Shown: one piece after another, positions 26,109-34,863 of the stretch | Position numbering within the stretch: the first letter of the stretch is position 1 | Layout of the letters: each line of letters starts with the position of its first letter | Assembly: GCA_963807065.1 (NCBI GenBank) | Contig: CAWDZQ010000003.1 | Span: 1,054,001 to 1,118,000 of the forward strand | Length of the DNA stretch: 64,000 nt | Direction: 5' to 3' | Source of the DNA: CAWAND01 sp963807065 | Lineage (GTDB): Bacteria > Chloroflexota > Anaerolineae > Anaerolineales > E44-bin32 | Program-made: the position numbers and the translations under genes | Notes under the pieces: generated by a model | The model's database searches: none | The model's input: the letters and a program-made list of their open reading frames with translations, nothing else | Told to the model about the DNA's origin: nothing

Positions 26109-27239
26109 GTGTCTGCGAACCCTATGAGTGATAAACGGGACTACTACGACATTCTGGGTCTTGAGAGGTCGGCCAGCGCCGACGACATTCGGCGCGCCTA
26201 TAGGCGTCTGGCCAAGCAGTATCACCCCGACGTCAACAAAGAACACGATGCCGAAGAGAACTTCAAGGAGATCAACGAGGCCTACGCCGTACTTTCGGAT
26301 GCGGAGCGCCGGTCAGCCTATGACCGCTACGGCCACGCCGGCCTCAAAGGGATGCCTTTTGATTTTGGGGCAGGGATCAACGACATCTTTGAGGAGTTCT
26401 TCGGGTTCGGGATGGGCCGCCGGAACAGTCCACGCGCCCCGCGCCGCGGCACAGACCTGCGCTACGATGTCTCTCTCGAATTCGAAGAAGCCGTGTTTGG
26501 AGTCGAAAAAGAGATCGCGTTTGAACGCCTCGAGCGGTGCTCGGCCTGCAGCGGATCGGGGGCTGAACCCGGCACGACCCCCGTACGATGCTCGAATTGC
26601 AACGGAACCGGTGAAGTCCGCCAGGTTCGTCAGACATTCTTGGGTTCGATGGTCAACGTCGCCACGTGCCCAACTTGCGGAGGCCGGGGTGAGACGGTCG
26701 GATCACCCTGCCGCGTCTGCGGCGGTCGTGGCCTTCAGAAGAACAGCGTCGAACGAACCATTCCGGTGCCCGCCGGTGTGGATCACGGCACCCAGATCAG
26801 GATTGGGGGCGAAGGTGAGCCAGGCGCCAACAGGGGCCCGAACGGCGACTTGTACGTCGTCGTCCACGTTCAACCCCACAAGTACTTCCGCCGGCGAGGC
26901 AACGACATCTTGCTCGATCTCGGAATCAACGTCTCCCAGGCCGCTTTGGGCAGCCAGATCGACGTTCCTACCGTGGACGGCGACGAGCCGCTGGTTATTC
27001 CCCCCGGGACACAGTCCGGCAAAGTGTTGCGGCTGAAGGGCAAGGGGGTGCCAAGATTGCAGGGACGCGACCGAGGCGACCAGCTGGTTATCGTCAGCGT
27101 CGAAGTGCCACACAACCTCACTGACGAGCAGCGTCAGCTGTTTGAGCAGTTGGCCGAATCCTTGGGCACAGAAATACACCTCCAGGAGCGCGGTTTCCTC
27201 GAGCGGGTCAAGGATCTGCTTGGAGGTTTGGTGGATTGA
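26109..27239 (+). CDS. dnaJ: Chaperone DnaJ
   Basis: This 376-residue Hsp40 stimulates DnaK ATPase activity. It has a J domain at residues 10-75 with the YHPDVNK HPD motif, a short Gly/Phe region (MPFDFGAGINDIFEEFFGFG), and a zinc domain with four CxxCxGxG repeats (CSACSGSG, CSNCNGTG, CPTCGGRG, CRVCGGRG). C-terminal beta domains follow, with VPAGVDHGTQIRIGGEGEPG. GTG 26109 is used because GAAGG lies eight bases upstream; ATG five codons later has no such site. It overlaps prmA by four bases. Confidence 0.95.
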   Translation: MSANPMSDKRDYYDILGLERSASADDIRRAYRRLAKQYHPDVNKEHDAEENFKEINEAYAVLSDAERRSAYDRYGHAGLKGMPFDFGAGINDIFEEFFGFGMGRRNSPRAPRRGTDLRYDVSLEFEEAVFGVEKEIAFERLERCSACSGSGAEPGTTPVRCSNCNGTGEVRQVRQTFLGSMVNVATCPTCGGRGETVGSPCRVCGGRGLQKNSVERTIPVPAGVDHGTQIRIGGEGEPGANRGPNGDLYVVVHVQPHKYFRRRGNDILLDLGINVSQAALGSQIDVPTVDGDEPLVIPPGTQSGKVLRLKGKGVPRLQGRDRGDQLVIVSVEVPHNLTDEQRQLFEQLAESLGTEIHLQERGFLERVKDLLGGLVD

Positions 27240-28141
27240 AATGGCTCGAGATTCGGCTGACGGTTGAAGAGGAGCTGGCCGAACCCGTCGCCGAGGTGTT
27301 GTCGCGCCATGCGCCGGGCGGTGTCGCCCTGTCCCCCGTCCAGCCTGTGGAAGCACCCGGGCGCCATCTCATCATCATTCACGCATACCTGCAGGCCGAT
27401 GAGCGCATCGACGACGCCCGCCGCGAAGTCGAACGTGACCTGTGGTTCCTCGGCCGCATTCGGCACCTGCCGGAACCCGAATTCAGCTGGGTCGAAGACA
27501 GAGATTGGGAAGAGGCGTGGAAAGCCCACTTCAAACCCCTGCTTGTGGGCAGCCGGCTGCGTATTCAGCCGGCCTGGCTGCCGAGTCCCTCCGACGGCCG
27601 GCTGCCGGTGTTCATCGATCCGGGGATGGCCTTTGGCACGGGCTCCCATCCCTCCACGCAGCTCTGCCTGGAGTACCTGGAAGAAAATGTGCAGCCGGGC
27701 GACCTTATGGCCGACCTGGGAAGTGGGTCCGGCATCCTGAGCATCGCTGCCATCAGGCTGGGCGCTGGCCGGTGTCTGGCATTTGACACCGACGCCTCGA
27801 CCGTTTCGGTGTGCGAGGACAACGCGCAGCGCAATGGCGTTGCGGGCCAGCTCGAGGCCAGCGTGGGTTCATTGCCCGAACTCAAAGCCGAGTTGCGCGG
27901 AAAGGCCCTGCCGAGGCTGCTGGTCGCCAACATCTTCTTAAGTGTCCTGATGGGCATGCTGGGCGACGGTCTGGATCAGGTGCTGGCGCAAGATGGCCGC
28001 CTGATCCTCTCAGGCATACTACAACCACAGATGGATGAACTGCTGGAGCAGGCCGCCCACTTCGGACTCCGGACCGTCGACGTCCGAACCCGCGAAGACT
28101 GGGTCGCCTTCCTCATGGACATAGAAAACCCGCCCCGGTGA
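27236..28141 (+). CDS. prmA: Ribosomal protein L11 methyltransferase
   Basis: This 301-residue SAM-dependent enzyme trimethylates L11. The N-terminal substrate-recognition domain begins MKWLEIRLTVEEELAEPVAE. A linker with EDRDWEEAWKAHFKPLLVG leads to the Rossmann methyltransferase domain: FIDPGMAFGTGSHPSTQLCL, DLGSGSGILSIAAIRLGA (SAM loop) and LVANIFLSVL (NxxP-like position). The TTG start overlaps the dnaJ stop (TTGA), the standard dnaJ-prmA linkage. The stop codon lies inside a bidirectional terminator hairpin. Confidence 0.94.
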   Translation: MKWLEIRLTVEEELAEPVAEVLSRHAPGGVALSPVQPVEAPGRHLIIIHAYLQADERIDDARREVERDLWFLGRIRHLPEPEFSWVEDRDWEEAWKAHFKPLLVGSRLRIQPAWLPSPSDGRLPVFIDPGMAFGTGSHPSTQLCLEYLEENVQPGDLMADLGSGSGILSIAAIRLGAGRCLAFDTDASTVSVCEDNAQRNGVAGQLEASVGSLPELKAELRGKALPRLLVANIFLSVLMGMLGDGLDQVLAQDGRLILSGILQPQMDELLEQAAHFGLRTVDVRTREDWVAFLMDIENPPR

Positions 28142-28152
28142 AATGGGGCGGG
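28125..28152 (-). terminator. Terminator hairpin shared by infA (minus) and prmA (plus)
   Basis: CCCGCCCC (28129-28136) pairs perfectly with GGGGCGGG (28145-28152). On the minus strand it is followed by TTTTC, making a good terminator for rpsU-infA; the plus side lacks a T-run. It covers the prmA stop codon. Confidence 0.7.
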
Positions 28153-28185
28153 CAAGGTTAGTTCCTAGCGATGATTCCGGGGCGG

Positions 28186-28437
28186 CTAGCTCTCAACCGT
28201 GGCTGAAGGGCCTCGCTTCTTGAAGCGATAGGTGATTCTGCCTCGCGACAGATCGTAGGGCGACAACTCCACCCGGACCCGATCCCCGAGGAGGATGCGA
28301 ATGTAGTAACGCCGCATCTTTCCGGAGAGGTAGGCAAGGACCGGATGACCGTTGTCGAGCTCGACCCGGAACTGGGTTGCGGGCAGCGCTTCGATCACTG
28401 TGCCCTCGACCTCGATTTTATCTTCTTGCTTCGCCAT
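28186..28437 (-). CDS. infA: Translation initiation factor IF-1
   Basis: This 83-residue OB-fold factor has the standard core: KIEVEGTVIEALPATQFRVE, GHPVLAYLSGKMRRYYIRI, LGDRVRVELSPYDLSRGRIT, YRFK. It is about ten residues longer than E. coli IF-1, from a short Lys/Asp/Gln N-terminus and the KRGPSATVES tail. GGAGG is five bases before ATG. It follows rpsU by 48 bp on the same transcript, an unusual pairing, since infA often sits in the ribosomal alpha/spc operon. Confidence 0.96.
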   Translation of the reverse strand: MAKQEDKIEVEGTVIEALPATQFRVELDNGHPVLAYLSGKMRRYYIRILLGDRVRVELSPYDLSRGRITYRFKKRGPSATVES

Positions 28438-28485
28438 TCAAACCTCCGGGATCGCTGCTCGCCTATGTGCGAGTGATGGGTAGGA

Positions 28486-28698
28486 CTAGCGATCCCCGCG
28501 CTTTTCTTCTATCTTGCGTTGGCGGCGGCGCAGGCGGCGTATGGCCTTCTTGCGCTGGATGCGGCGTAGTTCGCTCTTAGACACAAACCATCGCTTGCGC
28601 CGAACCGTGCTGAGAATGCCGCTCTTGGCAACCTTCTTCCTGAATCTCTTCAGGAGTTGTTCTTGACTTTCGTTGGGCCGGAGGACAACTTTCGCCAT
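28486..28698 (-). CDS. rpsU: 30S ribosomal protein S21
   Basis: This 70-residue, highly basic protein has typical S21 segments: VVLRPNESQEQLLKRFRKKV, SGILSTVRRKRWFVSKSELR, and an Arg/Lys-rich tail. The start is preceded by AAGGAGGTGA, a full ten-base complement to the 16S 3' end, so translation should be strong. Transcription starts from a consensus promoter about 240 bases upstream and must pass a terminator in the leader. Confidence 0.95.
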   Translation of the reverse strand: MAKVVLRPNESQEQLLKRFRKKVAKSGILSTVRRKRWFVSKSELRRIQRKKAIRRLRRRQRKIEEKRGDR

Positions 28699-28942
28699 GC
28701 TTCGATGTCACCTCCTTCCTGCTATGCTGGATTTGAGATCCACACTGCGCCGGCTGCAGGAACCAAGCGCCCAACATCCGCGCTGTGCGTGCTGGCACAA
28801 AAAAGACCGGCCAGCAGGATTTTGAGCCGACCGGACTCTCAGAAGCATTCCGCTTTTGGACGAAGTAAAAGTCTACCCTGCCTTGGCCTACTCCCCTACT
28901 CGTCTCACCTGCGGTCGAATTACATCCTGCGAACGCCCGGTC
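28699..28942 (-). promoter_or_regulatory. Long structured rpsU leader with an internal terminator
   Basis: The leader is about 240 bases. From the predicted start near 28936 it holds a hairpin with GACGA (about 28885) pairing TCGTC (about 28857), a small AAGC-GGAAT-GCTT hairpin, and then a full intrinsic terminator at 28799-28834, about 100 bases before the gene. This is the layout of an attenuator or of a short RNA of about 135 nt that shares the promoter. It does not match a riboswitch class I can name. Confidence 0.5.
28799..28834 (-). terminator. Intrinsic terminator inside the rpsU leader
   Basis: CCGGTCGGC (28834-28826) pairs with GCTGGCCGG (28815-28807), with two G-U pairs, over a ten-base loop, followed by TCTTTTTT. 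It lies between the promoter and rpsU. Confidence 0.75.
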
Positions 28943-28971
28943 ATTATACCTGTGGCCCAAAAGGTTGTCAA
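28943..28971 (-). promoter_or_regulatory. Perfect-consensus sigma-70 promoter for rpsU-infA
   Basis: TTGACA (28971-28966), a 17-base spacer and TATAAT (28948-28943): 12 of 12 consensus positions. This is the strongest promoter visible in the window. Confidence 0.92.
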
Positions 28972-29274
28972 ACCTGCTGAGCCGTGGACCGCATCGCTCA
29001 AGCCCCAGCGGATGGCTCGATTCAAACCTGAGTATTAGCTTGCACTGCCTGAGCGCCCAGGCCAGGCGAGCTTTGGGGGACAAATTCATCCCCGTGAGCT
29101 ATATCGGTCCCTTGGCAGATTGCGTATACTTGTCATGTTAGTTACCACGGGGCGACCCTCCACCCGATCACTCACCCCATCGCTCCAGGCCCAACCGCGT
29201 GCTCATCCACAGTTGAGTGACACGCGCGTTGTGCTGTTTTGGCAGGCCACCGACCAGAAAGATTGGAGCCCAGT
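28972..29274. other. Non-coding gap between rpsU promoter and LamG/LVIVD gene
   Basis: About 300 bases between divergent transcription units. I see no credible gene, RNA or operator, and no good promoter for the downstream plus-strand gene. Confidence 0.4.
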
Positions 29275-32200
29275 TTGTCAAGCTCAACAAAGCAGACTCG
29301 AGGGTTGATCAGCAGTTTCTCAACGATCACCCTCTTCGCTTGCCTGGCCCTGTTAGCCGCTCTCTTGCCTGGCTGGCATGCCTCGGCCGACAACGCGGGA
29401 TATGCGCTCTCCTTCGATGGCCTGGATGACCGGGTTGTCCTCGATTCGACATCCGACTTGTTTGGCGGGTCAAATTGGACATCTGAGAAAACGGTCACAC
29501 TTTGGGTACATCCAGAAGGAAGCTCATCTCCGGCCACCTCCCCCGAGAGTGGTCAGATCCTGGTGGGCAATGACAGACCACACACCTTCGGCGTCTCTCG
29601 GGCAACCTTCAACGGCGCTGACCGTTTATGGATTTGGAACGCCGACGACAACGGGCTGGATGTCATTGGTGTTGACTTTCAAGTTGGAGAATGGATCCAG
29701 CTGGCCCTGGTCCATCACTCAGGGATGCTGTCGGCCTATAAGAACGGCGAACTGGTTGGCCAGATAGCCAGCAATGCGACCTATCTTCCCAGCGCCTCTG
29801 CTTCAGGCACGCTCTATATCGGGGGAAATTCGAAGGGCAACACCTCCGCTGCGTTTCGAGGCGAGATCGATGAGGTTCGTTTTTGGAACACGGCTTTAAG
29901 CCAAACTGAGATCCAGAATTGGATGAATCGCGAACTGGATTCGGGTCATCCCTCCTATGGCGACCTGGCAGCCTACTATCAGATGTCGAACGGCTCCGGA
30001 ACACTGCTTGGCGACGATAGCGGTCAGGGCAACGACGGAAGTCTGCTGGGCGGAATGGGCGATCAGAGTTGGGTGGCCTCGGGTGCGTTCCTGACCACAG
30101 GCAACACGCCTACTCCCACTCCGATACTTCCCAGCCAGACACCGTCAGGGACACCTGTACCGCCGTCGCCAACCCCAGAATCGCCGACGCCCACACCAAC
30201 TGAAGTTCCTCCGAGCCCAACAGCAACTTTCACCATAGAGCCACCATCGGCCACAAGCACTTCGGCCACGGCGACAGGTTCAGCTACCAATTCTCCACCA
30301 ACATTCACCTTCACGCCATCAGCGACGGCTTCTCCCACGCCGACCGATGCCCCACCTACCTTGACCCCCAGTTCGGTGCCCTCGGCAACCGCCTCCCCAA
30401 CGCCGTCCAGTACGCCCACCTCTTCCACCACACCGGTGTCATCCGGGGCAGGCTACGCTCTCGACTTTGACGGTAACAACGACTTTGTCGAGCTCCCGAC
30501 AACCCACTCGATTTTTGGCGATGGGTGGGAAGACACTATGACCGTCAGCCTGTGGGTGAAACCCGACAGCTTCGCCGGCGCTTGTGAGCACAATCATCCG
30601 GCATGGTGTAACAATGTCCTCGGTGATCGTCCTAGATGGTGGGGCATATCCATTGGCGAAGTCGTCGGGCTGGATCGTATCTGGGTGTGGAACTATGACG
30701 GATCGGCAACGTCACCGATTGACATGATCCCCATCGACTACACTCCCGGGGAGTGGGTCCATGTCGCCTTGGTGCATTCCGGCGGGATGCTTCGCGCTTA
30801 CCGCAACGGCGTCCAAGTGGGCGCCCTACCGAGCGGGACAACACTCCAACCCAACACAGGTGCCCTGCCCCAAGTCAACATGGGGGGCATCATCAACAGC
30901 AGCACCAGGAACTGGACCTTCGATGGCCAGATAGATGAGGTTCGGCTGTGGTCGACCGCCCGATCCGCCGAAGAGATACAGGCCGATCTCTTTCATCCCA
31001 TCAACAAGTCCTCACCCAACCTTGCGGCCTATTACATGATGTCGGACGGCAGCGGGAGCATCCTGACAGATGACACCGGCCATGGAAATGTGGGTGTCTT
31101 GTATGACGGGGCGCGTGGCGTTGCTCCGGATGGGAGCCCCCCTCAATGGGTGAACTCTACCGCGCCCCTTGACAATATCGCCCCGACTGAATCTCCCACC
31201 GAAACGCCTACCGGGACTCCGACATCTGGTCCATCGCCCACGGCATCTCAGACGTCCGCTCCTACGTCCACACCGACTGCCACAGCTGTACCCCCATCAC
31301 CCACACCGACAGAAATAGCGGCAAGCGCCACCCCTTCGGCTTCCCCGACCATAACCCAGACCCCGACCTGGACCTACACGCCGTCACCATCTCCGACCGC
31401 CGGCCCCGGTTTGATGGAAATCGCGGTTCAAAACACTTCGGGCAGCGCATATGATCTCGCCTTGGCGGGCAACTACGCCTATGTAGCGGCCACCACAGGT
31501 GGCCTGCGGGTCATCGACGTTTCTGATCCATGGAATCCCATCGAAGTCGGGTCATTCCCCACGGCCACTCGGGCATACGGTGTCGACGTCGACAATGGTA
31601 TCGCCTATCTCTCCGCCTCTTCCAGTGGCGTCTACGTGATTGATGTTTCCGACCCGTCGTCGCCCACCCTCTTGACCACTTTTCAGTCGGGTGGCTTTGC
31701 GTGGGATGTGACGGTCTATGGCGGCTACCTCTTTGTTGCAGACAGGTCTGATGGCCTGCATATCATCGATATTTCGAACCCTGCCACACCCCAACAGGTC
31801 GGGTTCATCCCCAGTCCCGATCAAACCCTCGACGTGGCTTTCTATGGAACGACGATGTATGTCGACCAGTCCCTGGCGGGCATTCAGATCGTTGACATAT
31901 CTGACCCAACAAATGCCCAAATCGTAGGCAGCGTGGCGACGAACCAGACCTACGGAGTGGCCGTCCGTGACGGTCAGCTTTTCGTGGCTGACGGCGGGTT
32001 CGGGCTGCGTGTCTTTGACATAAACGACCCCCTGGCTCCGACGGAAGTAGGCAGTTTCATCACAGGGGGTTCGACAAGGAGCACGTGGAACGAAGGTCCC
32101 GTCACTTTTATCGCCGACTGGAGCACGGGGATCTTCGCCGTCGACTCCGCCAATCCTGGCGCGATCACGCTGCTGGACAACCTCGACCCACCAGGCCGCG

Positions 32201-32280
32201 CACGGGATGTCTTGGTTCGGGATGGGATCGTGTTTCTGGCAGATTACGACGGAGGGCTCCGCCTTTTCACCGGACCCTAG
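29275..32280 (+). CDS. Exported protein: two LamG domains, Thr/Pro/Ser linkers, LVIVD propeller
   Basis: This is a 1001-residue extracellular protein. The TTG start (GGAG six bases upstream) gives a clean signal peptide, ending near LLPGWHASADN. Order: LamG-like jellyroll 1 (about 40-270, starting GYALSFDGLDDRVVLDST), a linker of about 100 residues rich in Thr/Pro/Ser, LamG 2 (about 390-620, starting GYALDFDGNNDFVELPTT), a second linker, then five or six LVIVD-type beta-propeller blades (about 710-1001) repeating units like VYVIDVSDPSSPTLL and LHIIDISNPATPQQV. It should bind glycans or surfaces. Unlike three other exported proteins here it lacks the PL(V/I)I tail. No enzymatic motif seen. Confidence 0.85.
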   Translation: MSSSTKQTRGLISSFSTITLFACLALLAALLPGWHASADNAGYALSFDGLDDRVVLDSTSDLFGGSNWTSEKTVTLWVHPEGSSSPATSPESGQILVGNDRPHTFGVSRATFNGADRLWIWNADDNGLDVIGVDFQVGEWIQLALVHHSGMLSAYKNGELVGQIASNATYLPSASASGTLYIGGNSKGNTSAAFRGEIDEVRFWNTALSQTEIQNWMNRELDSGHPSYGDLAAYYQMSNGSGTLLGDDSGQGNDGSLLGGMGDQSWVASGAFLTTGNTPTPTPILPSQTPSGTPVPPSPTPESPTPTPTEVPPSPTATFTIEPPSATSTSATATGSATNSPPTFTFTPSATASPTPTDAPPTLTPSSVPSATASPTPSSTPTSSTTPVSSGAGYALDFDGNNDFVELPTTHSIFGDGWEDTMTVSLWVKPDSFAGACEHNHPAWCNNVLGDRPRWWGISIGEVVGLDRIWVWNYDGSATSPIDMIPIDYTPGEWVHVALVHSGGMLRAYRNGVQVGALPSGTTLQPNTGALPQVNMGGIINSSTRNWTFDGQIDEVRLWSTARSAEEIQADLFHPINKSSPNLAAYYMMSDGSGSILTDDTGHGNVGVLYDGARGVAPDGSPPQWVNSTAPLDNIAPTESPTETPTGTPTSGPSPTASQTSAPTSTPTATAVPPSPTPTEIAASATPSASPTITQTPTWTYTPSPSPTAGPGLMEIAVQNTSGSAYDLALAGNYAYVAATTGGLRVIDVSDPWNPIEVGSFPTATRAYGVDVDNGIAYLSASSSGVYVIDVSDPSSPTLLTTFQSGGFAWDVTVYGGYLFVADRSDGLHIIDISNPATPQQVGFIPSPDQTLDVAFYGTTMYVDQSLAGIQIVDISDPTNAQIVGSVATNQTYGVAVRDGQLFVADGGFGLRVFDINDPLAPTEVGSFITGGSTRSTWNEGPVTFIADWSTGIFAVDSANPGAITLLDNLDPPGRARDVLVRDGIVFLADYDGGLRLFTGP

Positions 32281-32824
32281 GTGAGGTATGGAATGGCCAC
32301 CCAAAGCCTTGAACTGGAGGTTGGGCTGGCCACCGGTGCCGGGCAATACAGCCGCCAGGACCATCCAGGGTTCGGTTGAGCCCAGGCACCCTACCCGCTT
32401 TAGGCAGCGATTGGGTGAAACTAACTCAGCTCATCGAGGTGTGACCCGACCCACCGGGTCTCGTCGGACCGTCTCGTTGCAGGAACCGTCTGGCCAGACA
32501 GCCCCTTCGTCCACAAGAACCTTACTTCATAGTCAGATCACCGCTTGGTCCCACAGTCCCAAAGACTCGTTTGCCTCAACCAACCATCTGGTGTCAAGTC
32601 CGGGATGAACCTGCGCAACTGCGACGGGCCCGTCATCCGCACTGACTCTCAATTAAGGCGGGGTTGAGGCACTCTTAAGTCTTGGGAGACGGCAGCCCCT
32701 ATCGATATCGAAGCCTTGGCCCGGGTCCCCACAGAGAGCTCTCGGATCCGATGCCGTCAGCTACAGCCTGATTGCTGAGGAGGCGGCGTTCCTCGGATAG
32801 TGGGTAAGAAGTTCGCGTCCGAAC
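32281..32824. other. Non-coding gap with no recognisable element
   Basis: About 540 bases between convergent genes. An open frame at 32288-32608 has no ribosome binding site, a biased composition and no domain, so I do not call it. I see no RNA or repeat. Confidence 0.4.
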
Positions 32825-33310
32825 CTAACCCGACAGCTGCCGAGTATGGTCTAAGCCCCGATCTATTTCCCACGGATAGACGATGTGGGCATCCGTCACC
32901 GCCGCGTAGTAATCCGGCTTTTGCGGCGTGAAGAGGCTTCGGTACGGATTGTAGTGCAGCACGCAGGTGGATGGGATCCCCCCGGCCCCAGCCACCCGGC
33001 TGCGCACGGCGGTTATCGTCCGGCCTGAGCCCCAGACGTCGTCAACGATTAGGACCTGCCGGTCCACCAGGCGGTTCTCATCGGGGAATTGGATGAATTC
33101 CGGCCAGGCCAGCAGTTTGGAATCTTCTTGCCGTGCTTCGTATGGGAAATCGACGGCCGCCGTCAGAACATCCTCCAGGCCAAGCGCCTCGCACAGCAGG
33201 CCCCCGGGGATAATGCCGCCGCGCGTAATGATGAGCATCGCCTCGAAGGATGCGTTGAACTGGGGGATAAGGTGGTTGATGAGCCGATCGACCTCATCCC
33301 AATCGATCAA
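32825..33310 (-). CDS. Purine-type phosphoribosyltransferase
   Basis: This 161-residue type I PRTase uses PRPP to attach ribose phosphate to a base. The PRPP loop is VLIVDDVWGSGRTITAVRSR and the upstream sheet has MLIITRGGIIPGGLLCEALG with the RGG hood/loop. The later YNPYRSLFTPQKPDYYA and YPWEIDR resemble xanthine/guanine or hypoxanthine PRTases (Gpt-like). The only start is TTG 33310, as TAA lies four codons upstream; it has no good ribosome binding site. The base specificity cannot be fixed from motifs alone. Confidence 0.8.
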   Translation of the reverse strand: MIDWDEVDRLINHLIPQFNASFEAMLIITRGGIIPGGLLCEALGLEDVLTAAVDFPYEARQEDSKLLAWPEFIQFPDENRLVDRQVLIVDDVWGSGRTITAVRSRVAGAGGIPSTCVLHYNPYRSLFTPQKPDYYAAVTDAHIVYPWEIDRGLDHTRQLSG

Positions 33311-33495
33311 CTCGCGTCGTCTTTAACTCATGGATCGCTTAAACCGTTCCTTGAATGCCAAACGCAGCCTGTGCCGGGTCTGGCGCGGGCAGGCGATAGA
33401 GGATCATCCCCGCCCTGCCCGAGCCAGAGTGTGAGTTGGCCGCATCGGCCCAGCCAAGCTGGTCGAGGCGTCCCACCCGGCAGCCCCGCTCGGCT

Positions 33496-33678
33496 TCAGC
33501 TCACCGATCGGACCAGATCCAGAAACTCGGTCCACTCTTCTTCGAAGAAGTGGAGGGTTACCTGGCCCAACTCGATATGGTAGGTGGATTCACCATCCGG
33601 TTCTTGGGCCTTCCAGGCCATGAAATTGGCCGTCTCAGCCAGCGTGCTGGTGTTCACATCGGACTCAGAATCAGACAT
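33496..33678 (-). CDS. Small acidic hypothetical protein
   Basis: This encodes 60 residues from ATG 33678, six bases after GGAG. Composition is acidic with an ordered second half (YHIELGQVTLHFFEEEWTEF). It resembles short alpha/beta proteins that partner a larger one. It overlaps the upstream 112-residue gene by eight bases and is the last gene of the AI-2E/GNAT operon. No family recognised. Confidence 0.55.
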   Translation of the reverse strand: MSDSESDVNTSTLAETANFMAWKAQEPDGESTYHIELGQVTLHFFEEEWTEFLDLVRSVS

Positions 33679-34009
33679 CGAAATCTCCTCGTGATTCGGC
33701 TCGATCGTAGGCCGCCAGAATTTGCTGAAGGGCAAGCAGGCTCGCACCCGCGTGCGCGATCTCATCCAGACCTGGCACGGAGTAGGTTCGGTAGAATTCG
33801 TTGGGGCGAAAGCCGCGGCTGGAGATTACCGCCTCCACCGACAATGCGATCTGCGCTCTTCGCTCGGCGCCCCAACCTTGCACCAGTCGCGCCCAATACA
33901 AAGTATACGCGTAATCCGATGGACGAGGGTCGGGATTCTGCGCTCCAAGCCCCTCTTGCCTCCCAGCGCCCTCATCCCTCCTTTGCGACTGCTGTTTGGC
34001 GGACATCAT
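33671..34009 (-). CDS. Hypothetical protein, 112 residues, in the AI-2E/GNAT operon
   Basis: The start ATG 34009 overlaps the stop of the acetyltransferase (ATGA) and the end overlaps the 60-residue gene. The first 30 residues are polar and low-complexity; the rest is helical (WARLVQGWGAERRAQIALSV, DEIAHAGASLLALQQILAAY). No signal, membrane segment or motif is visible. The tight overlaps argue that it is expressed; function unknown. Confidence 0.55.
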   Translation of the reverse strand: MMSAKQQSQRRDEGAGRQEGLGAQNPDPRPSDYAYTLYWARLVQGWGAERRAQIALSVEAVISSRGFRPNEFYRTYSVPGLDEIAHAGASLLALQQILAAYDRAESRGDFDV

Positions 34010-34863
34010 CGGCGGCGTTCGAAAGCCAGGAGAATCTCTGATGCATCGGCTGCCTCGAATCCCGCCGCCTCAAGGGATGCCTGGATCGGTGCCGATTCCG
34101 GGGCGAGCCAGTGCACTTCTTCAACCCCGAGGTCATCAGCCAGGCAGCGGACATCGGATAGCAGCTCAGAAAGCGGCTCGCCGGATGCAGCCGACAGAGT
34201 CATTTCCGGGTCGGGATTGGCGGCCTCGCGCCGCGTGACGAGCCAGCCCTGGCCGCTCCGCCAGGACCAAACGCTCAATCCCGGCGTGTGCCTCAGGCGC
34301 TCGGATGTCAGCTCGGCAAGCTCCCATCCCAGATCCATCAGGCCGCCCCCAAGTCGAACAGTGCCCTCCCGCACCAGGCTGCTGAGTGCGTGTGAATCGT
34401 CGTTGCCCACCTTCACAAATGCGTGCGTGCCTTGCAAAGCCTTTCCCGTACGAAAGTGCATGCGAGCCACGGGCTCGAAACCCGACCTGGCGCACATCGC
34501 CTTCACGGCTTCACGATGTTCGTGGGTGAGGAGTCGGACCACTGGAGACCGGCCGGCAAGCCATCTGCCGACGAGATAGTCATGCAGGATCGAGCCGATG
34601 CCACGGCCTTGCAGATCGGGCGCGACCCTTAGACCCTCAAGCCATGCCTCGCCCCAGCCGAGGTCAGCCAGATGCCCGATCCCCACCACGCGCCCCTGCC
34701 AGACGGCCACGGCCAAGAGTCCAGTGGCGTCTTCAAGCCATGATTCCCACACCTGGGGCACGTAATCGTCTCCACCCCAGATCTCGCTAGCCAGGCTCAA
34801 CGCCTGCAGGGTGTCCGCCTGGCCCGCCGGGCGGCAGAGGATTGGGGAAGGGACTCGGATCAT
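34006..34863 (-). CDS. GNAT family N-acetyltransferase (double-length)
   Basis: This is a 285-residue protein with an N-terminal GNAT domain: the acetyl-CoA loop is RVAPDLQGRGIGSILHDYL (QxxGxG type) and the fold ends near RSGFEPVARMHFRTGKAL. The C-terminal 130 residues look like a second, degenerate GNAT-like half (LVREGTVRLGGGLMDLGWEL through IQASLEAAGFEAADASEILL). The substrate is unknown. Its ATG overlaps the stop of the downstream-most AI-2E permease, and its stop overlaps the next small gene, so it is firmly embedded in the operon. Confidence 0.8.
   Translation of the reverse strand: MIRVPSPILCRPAGQADTLQALSLASEIWGGDDYVPQVWESWLEDATGLLAVAVWQGRVVGIGHLADLGWGEAWLEGLRVAPDLQGRGIGSILHDYLVGRWLAGRSPVVRLLTHEHREAVKAMCARSGFEPVARMHFRTGKALQGTHAFVKVGNDDSHALSSLVREGTVRLGGGLMDLGWELAELTSERLRHTPGLSVWSWRSGQGWLVTRREAANPDPEMTLSAASGEPLSELLSDVRCLADDLGVEEVHWLAPESAPIQASLEAAGFEAADASEILLAFERRR

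Noticed and set aside
28840..28935. Signal recognition particle RNA
   Set aside because: GGCCAAGGCAG resembles part of the bacterial SRP RNA, but the GGAAGGAAGCAG-type loop is missing and the region sits in the rpsU leader.
29275..32280. Thr/Pro/Ser linkers as tandem repeats of mobile origin
   Set aside because: The linkers are low-complexity protein spacers without DNA-level periodic units; no insertion-sequence ends are seen.
32288..32608. 106-codon plus-strand open frame after the LamG/LVIVD gene
   Set aside because: No ribosome binding site, atypical composition and no resemblance to protein domains; treated as intergenic.
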